From NCBI RefSeq assembly GCF_030272615.1, contig NC_081415.1, positions 188,360,270-188,424,269 on the forward strand: a stretch of 64,000 nucleotides of DNA. The letters are read 5' to 3'. Both the position numbers and the translations under genes were made by a program. This stretch comes from Cryptomeria japonica. Taxonomy: Eukaryota > Streptophyta > Pinopsida > Cupressales > Cupressaceae. A model generated the notes under the pieces. That model was not told the origin of the DNA. It saw nothing but the letters and a program-made list of their open reading frames with translations, and made no database searches. Shown piece by piece: positions 59,715-64,000 of the stretch. The stretch's first letter is position 1, and every line of letters begins with the position of its first letter.

Positions 59715-59860
59715 TACCCATAGAATAAATACAAATAATCTAGGCTTGTAATATTATGAAAGAAATTTTATGAAATGGGATGGTAATGGTTTAGTGACAA
59801 TGATCTAGATCAACTAAAGAAGCTAGAAGTCTTTGGTCAATGATGTTCTCCTTAAATTAG
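59715..59860 (-). pseudogene. Relic of a second LRR receptor-like gene
   Basis: The minus strand encodes SLSLNHYHPIS, a TAA, then NFFHNITSLDYLYLF, matching the SLSLKHYQSILENFFHNIKRVNYLYLS part of the larger pseudogene (about 62270-62360). Only this short piece is detectable. It suggests an old cluster of receptor-like genes. Confidence 0.65.
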
Positions 59861-60929
59861 ACATAGATCTAATGTAGAATTCTGATTTATTACATTGAAG
59901 GAAAGATATTATTTTATAGAGCTTTATAACAATACAAACTACAAAATCTTATTTGTTTGACATTACTTAGTTATTTCTAACTTTTTTTTTCTATTTACAT
60001 TTCCATACATGTCAATAGCTCAACATATCTTAAACCATAATTCACTAGTCTATGTTAATTATGCTTATGTGCTTGAATTTAATTAGATTGTCCTAGAATA
60101 AGCCAAAGAAAATATTATTTAATTTATTTAAGAGATACAATTTAGATGATACTTTTGAAGGATTACAACTTGAGCCTTAAAAATACAATTATAGTACCTT
60201 ATCATTTGAGCACAACCACTTGAACATACCATGCAATTTTTTTATTTTTATTTTTATTTATTTTTAATTTTCTTTTTAAAGGTTTCTATGCTCTTTTAAT
60301 GTATAAATATTCATTAGTTTATAGTTATATTATAAAATTATAATTATATAAGCTTTGTATTGGATGTAGGTCCTTCCAAAAACCATGTGCAATGGATTAA
60401 ATATTTACCAACATTGAATTATAGAAAGTCTTGATAAAGTGCAAATTATTAACCTATATAAGATAATATATTAAGTAAGACCATCCTAAGTAACAATAAA
60501 TTCATGTACATAGATTTATATGTTAGTAAAAACCAAATGATTCCATTGTTTAATTTAAAATTACAAGAGACAATCCATAGTTAATAGGTAGAATAGCCAA
60601 TGAGAAAATTTTTAAAAGCTTAAGTATTAATTTTCTTTAAAATTAAAAGAATTAATTTTAATATTTTGAATTATGATAAATACTTCAAAGAAAAAATAAA
60701 TCATATTTCAATCAATTATTGATGTGTCCCTTTACAATGTCAAATTATTCATCCATGGAAACAAAAGTTTTAAGATTGTATCAACTATATAGAAATATTT
60801 CCTTCTCCAACTCATTTTTGTCAAGATCAATGACACTATTCCTTCAAAAGATACTCCATATGACAATCCTAATGCTATCCCATACCAAGGATATTTATTT
60901 CTTTTCTTTTCTTTGTTGATTGGAACTAG
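59861..60929. other. AT-rich intergenic region
   Basis: Very AT-rich, with T and A runs (60238-60290). I see no gene, RNA or repeat boundary; the small open stretches are short and lack any signature. Confidence 0.5.
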
Positions 60930-63157
60930 AGGAGGATGAACAAATTGTTTTCAAGAGCAATTTGTGGGTAGGGGACACCCTATTAGATTAGGATTCCCTA
61001 AATAAGAGGATTCTCCAAATATTGTCATATGTGGTCCTTGTGGTATACTTCCTAAAATGAAATTGTTCGATAAATTCAAGAAACCTAAAGAGTTTAGAAA
61101 ATCAAACTCTATAGGGATTTTTCCTAAAAAAATATTTTTTGAAAGGTCTAATGATTCTAGCTACCTCATTTCTCCCAAACTACTTGGTATGGTCCTATTC
61201 AAATTTTTCATTTAAAGGTTTAAATGCCTTAGTCCTTTCAAATTTACAAGCTTACAAGTAATTCCTTTCCCCAAGCCATTATTTGAGAGATCTATTGAAG
61301 TGAGAGTGGAAAGAATATATGAGTAGTGCTCATCTCTTCCTTTCAAAGTCATATCCAATCAATCTTGATATAATAGTGTATGAACTTGTTCACGAGGAAA
61401 TCTAGAAAGTACAAAACCATTTTGGCTTTCTATTGCCATTGATTGCAATGACGCAATTGTGTGTAGAATTAAACCTGAGATGTGATTGGAAGAAATAATC
61501 AAGATCTAGAGGTTCTCTAATTGACCTATCTCTAAAGGCATGTGGCCTATAAATTTGTTCTCCTTAGTCACCAATACTGATAGCTTTGAAATATTTCCAA
61601 TTAAAGATGGTATTACACCTTCAAAATAGTTGTTCCCAATATCAAGAACTCTTAGATTTGAACAATTTTCTATTAAGTGAGGGAATGATCCATTTTGGTT
61701 ATCATTGTGAACAACTAATGAATATAACCCCCTTATATTACCAAACTCATGTGGTAAGTTTCCCTCCAAATTTTTATTTTCAAAATTTAGCACAAAATGG
61801 GAAGAGAAATTGGACAAACTCACAGGGATCACTCCTTCTATCTTGTTTTTTGCAAGATTTAATAGCTGGTGTTGAGATAATTTTCCCAAACTTGAAGGAA
61901 TGTTCCCACTAAATAAATTATCATTGAGTAGCAACATTCACATATTAGAAGGCCACATTGATGGGATATGCCCACTCAGTTTATTTTTTGACACATCTAG
62001 ATATTCTATTTGCATCTCTATTAAAGGATTTGAGAATAGGCTTTCTTCTAGATGATTTATTGAAAGATTAAGAGAGTACAACAGAGGATTGGTTTCCCAT
62101 AGCCAAGAGGGAATCATGCTCATAAGACTAACAAATTAGTTAATTCCAACAATTAGAGTGAGAATTGTGTTGCTATCCAAGGTGGAAATTGACCATTAAT
62201 CATACACGATACTAAATATAACTCAAAAAACTGAAAGGGTGGAATCCATGTTGTGCTTATATTTAGTACACAATTGGATAAATACAAATAATTTACTCTT
62301 TTAATATTGTGAAAGAAATTTTCTAAAATGGATTGGTAATGCTTTAGTGACAAGGATAGATTGAATAAAGAAAGTGGAAGTGAGGAAGAAGATATGGTTT
62401 CATTGAAATGATTGTCATCGATAACCAACCCAATGAGCAAGGAAAGCTAAGAAAATGAGTATGAAATGGTACCACTTAGTTGGTTATTGGAAATATACAA
62501 ATTCATGAGTAAACAAGGAATATGGTATGTTCCCGCTTAGTTGATTGTTATAAAGATATAATGGCCTCAACAAAGAGAGGCTCCCAAGAGAATCTGGTAT
62601 GCTTCCACTATGTTGGTTTCTTTGAAGAGAAAGGTATGCTAAAGAAGAAATATTGCAAAGGGAGGAAGGTATGCTTCCATTCAAGTCATTCCATGAAAGA
62701 TGAAGTTCTCTAAGGTGGTTGAGAAAAGAAAGGGAAGGGGGAATCATCCCACTAAAGCTATTTGCATGTAAATCTAAAATTTACATATCAGAGAGATTTC
62801 CCAAATAGGGATAATGACACCTAATACTCCTGCTTAAAACATACCCAGTGTTGTGAGAAAATGAAGTTGGCACAAGATCTCAAATATCACACCTCTAGGA
62901 AAGGCATAAACATTTCAAACAGAGAGAGACATAGATACAATGTGGTTGGTGTGATCATCGTAGGACATTGCAAACCATGTGCAATGGTCTATTACATTCA
63001 CCCATGAACGAAGAAACTCGTAAGACTCATTCAAGATTGCTTTTATGCAAAGCAGAGCTTCACATTTGTGTGAATGGAACTTGTTGGACACTAACAAATA
63101 GAACATAGATGAAGGGAAGAAGAAGAGTAGAAAAAGTGAAATGAAAAATATAAACAC
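60930..63157 (-). pseudogene. LRR receptor-like protein pseudogene
   Basis: Plant receptor-like proteins sense ligands at the cell surface in defence or development. From ATG 63157: a hydrophobic signal peptide (MFIFFISLFLLFFF), the LRR N-terminal cap (CEALLCIKAILN and W-NVIDHCTW), then many extracellular LRRs of the form LxxLxLxxNxLxGxIPxxL (62750-61140; for example LSWNDLNGSIPSSLCN and LDVSKNKLSGHIPSMW). It ends in the typical C-terminal GSIPQGPHMTIFGESSYLGNPNLIGCPLPTNC and TGA near 60951. The usual transmembrane segment is missing. At least three frame changes and several stops (62915, 62484, 62153, 61938) make it non-functional. Confidence 0.85.
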
Positions 63158-64000
63158 ATAAATCTGTCCACTTAATTAAATGAATATTTAATATTTATTT
63201 GATTATTTAACCATCACTCAATAGTTAATTAAATTAATATTTAATTAATTCATCCTCAACCTCCTCTTCTATTAACTAGATAAATTATTCAATTTATTTT
63301 AATTAATTCATTAAAACCACACTCTAACAATTAATTAAATGAATAAAGCATATTTGTTTAATTTAACCACTTTCCTCATATTAAATAAATAAATAAATAT
63401 TTATTTAAAATCTGTAAACTCCCCCCCTCCACTTGCATTCTCCTACAAAGGCAAGTTGCACAATTTTGGTTGAAATAAATGAATTTTATTTTAATTAAAA
63501 TCCTATTTTCTCTCACCCACCAAACCTACTTGCATCCTAAACCCCTTCTAGATTCTTCTAATTTATTCCAAATTAGCCTAATCCTCCCCCTAATTATTGT
63601 CACATTCCTAAGAAAAGAGAAGTCACTTCTCAAAACCTCCAAAGTCTTTGAAAATCATTAAAGGCTTTTATTCTCCAACAAGTTAACCCCCAAAGTCTTC
63701 CAAACCATTAATAGTTCTTACATAACCATTTATGGCTCTTACATAGCCATTAATGGTTAAACTCAACTCACCCACATGGTTAGAGACTTTCCCTCTAACT
63801 CAACCCTCATTTAATTCATGGGTCTCTTCAAGCATTCATTGCTTTGACCATGGTTATCCCCACTAATTCTTGCACAAGAGTTTGTCCATTGGATAAAGGC
63901 ATTATTCATTGGATAAAACCTTTATTCACTAACTCAAGCCTAAACCCTACCTCCTAAGGTAACCTTCAAGTCATCTCAAGCATTTAATGCTTCTTCCCTC
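63158..64000 (+). other. AT-rich then C-rich stretch, possibly part of an LTR
   Basis: TTAATTAA-rich sequence (63165-63420) followed by CCCCCC and a pyrimidine-rich part with ATTAATGG/CATTTATGG words. The composition and order resemble S2 (52656-53790). No termini or coding sequence are visible before the window ends, so this is tentative. The left part would also include any promoter of the receptor-like pseudogene. Confidence 0.3.

Noticed and set aside
60719-60919. 66-codon frame
   Set aside because: Short, AT-rich and without motif; chance expectation.

Overview
The window is nuclear DNA of a land plant with a very large, repeat-filled genome, most likely a gymnosperm such as a conifer. 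Land plant is near certain: Copia and Gypsy elements carry plant-type priming sites, and there is a plant LRR receptor-like gene. Conifer is an inference from TE style and density. I find no intact host gene. The only host-gene material is a dead LRR receptor-like gene and a short relic of a second one, both near the right end.

Bases 1 to about 48,345 form one nest of LTR retrotransposons. The outer host is a Copia element (F), of which only the RNase H end (2-352), the 3' spacer (353-486 and 46712-46899) and the 3' LTR (46900 to ~48345) are visible. Inside F sits a giant Tat-like Gypsy element (E, 487-46711). It has ~5.0-kb LTRs, a ~5.9-kb interior, and would be ~15.9 kb with its insertions removed. 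Three elements entered E: a minus-strand chromovirus (D, 5827-13774) in its gag; a Copia element (A, 19707-31702) near the start of its 3' LTR; and an Athila-like Gypsy element (C, 33641-43958) in the middle of the reading frame carried by that LTR. A is in turn broken by a small non-autonomous gag-only Copia-like element (B, 26046-30317) in its 3' LTR. Target-site duplications (TSDs) and LTR ends fit every step. With insertions removed the two E LTRs are 5015 and 4985 bp, and the two A LTRs are 1503 and 1481 bp.

The most unusual feature is that both LTRs of E carry the same ~1,040-codon reading frame. It has stop codons but no frameshift, and it lies outside gag-pol. If it lies in U3, which I did not determine, it would sit at the 3' end of the genomic RNA, downstream of integrase. 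E also has an extra RNase H domain upstream of its reverse transcriptase. C has its own long extra frame after integrase, with a motif resembling part of the E LTR frame.

Bases ~48,354-58,860 are satellite-like. A ~20-bp minisatellite alternates strand around ACACATGTGT palindromes, and long purine/pyrimidine tracts are built from a recurring module. This block holds a perfect solo Copia LTR (50946-52046) and a probable Gypsy solo LTR (52656 to ~53790). Bases 58,860-64,000 are AT-rich low-copy-looking sequence with the two LRR receptor-like relics on the minus strand and an LTR-like stretch at the end. Divergence figures are hand counts over partial alignments.
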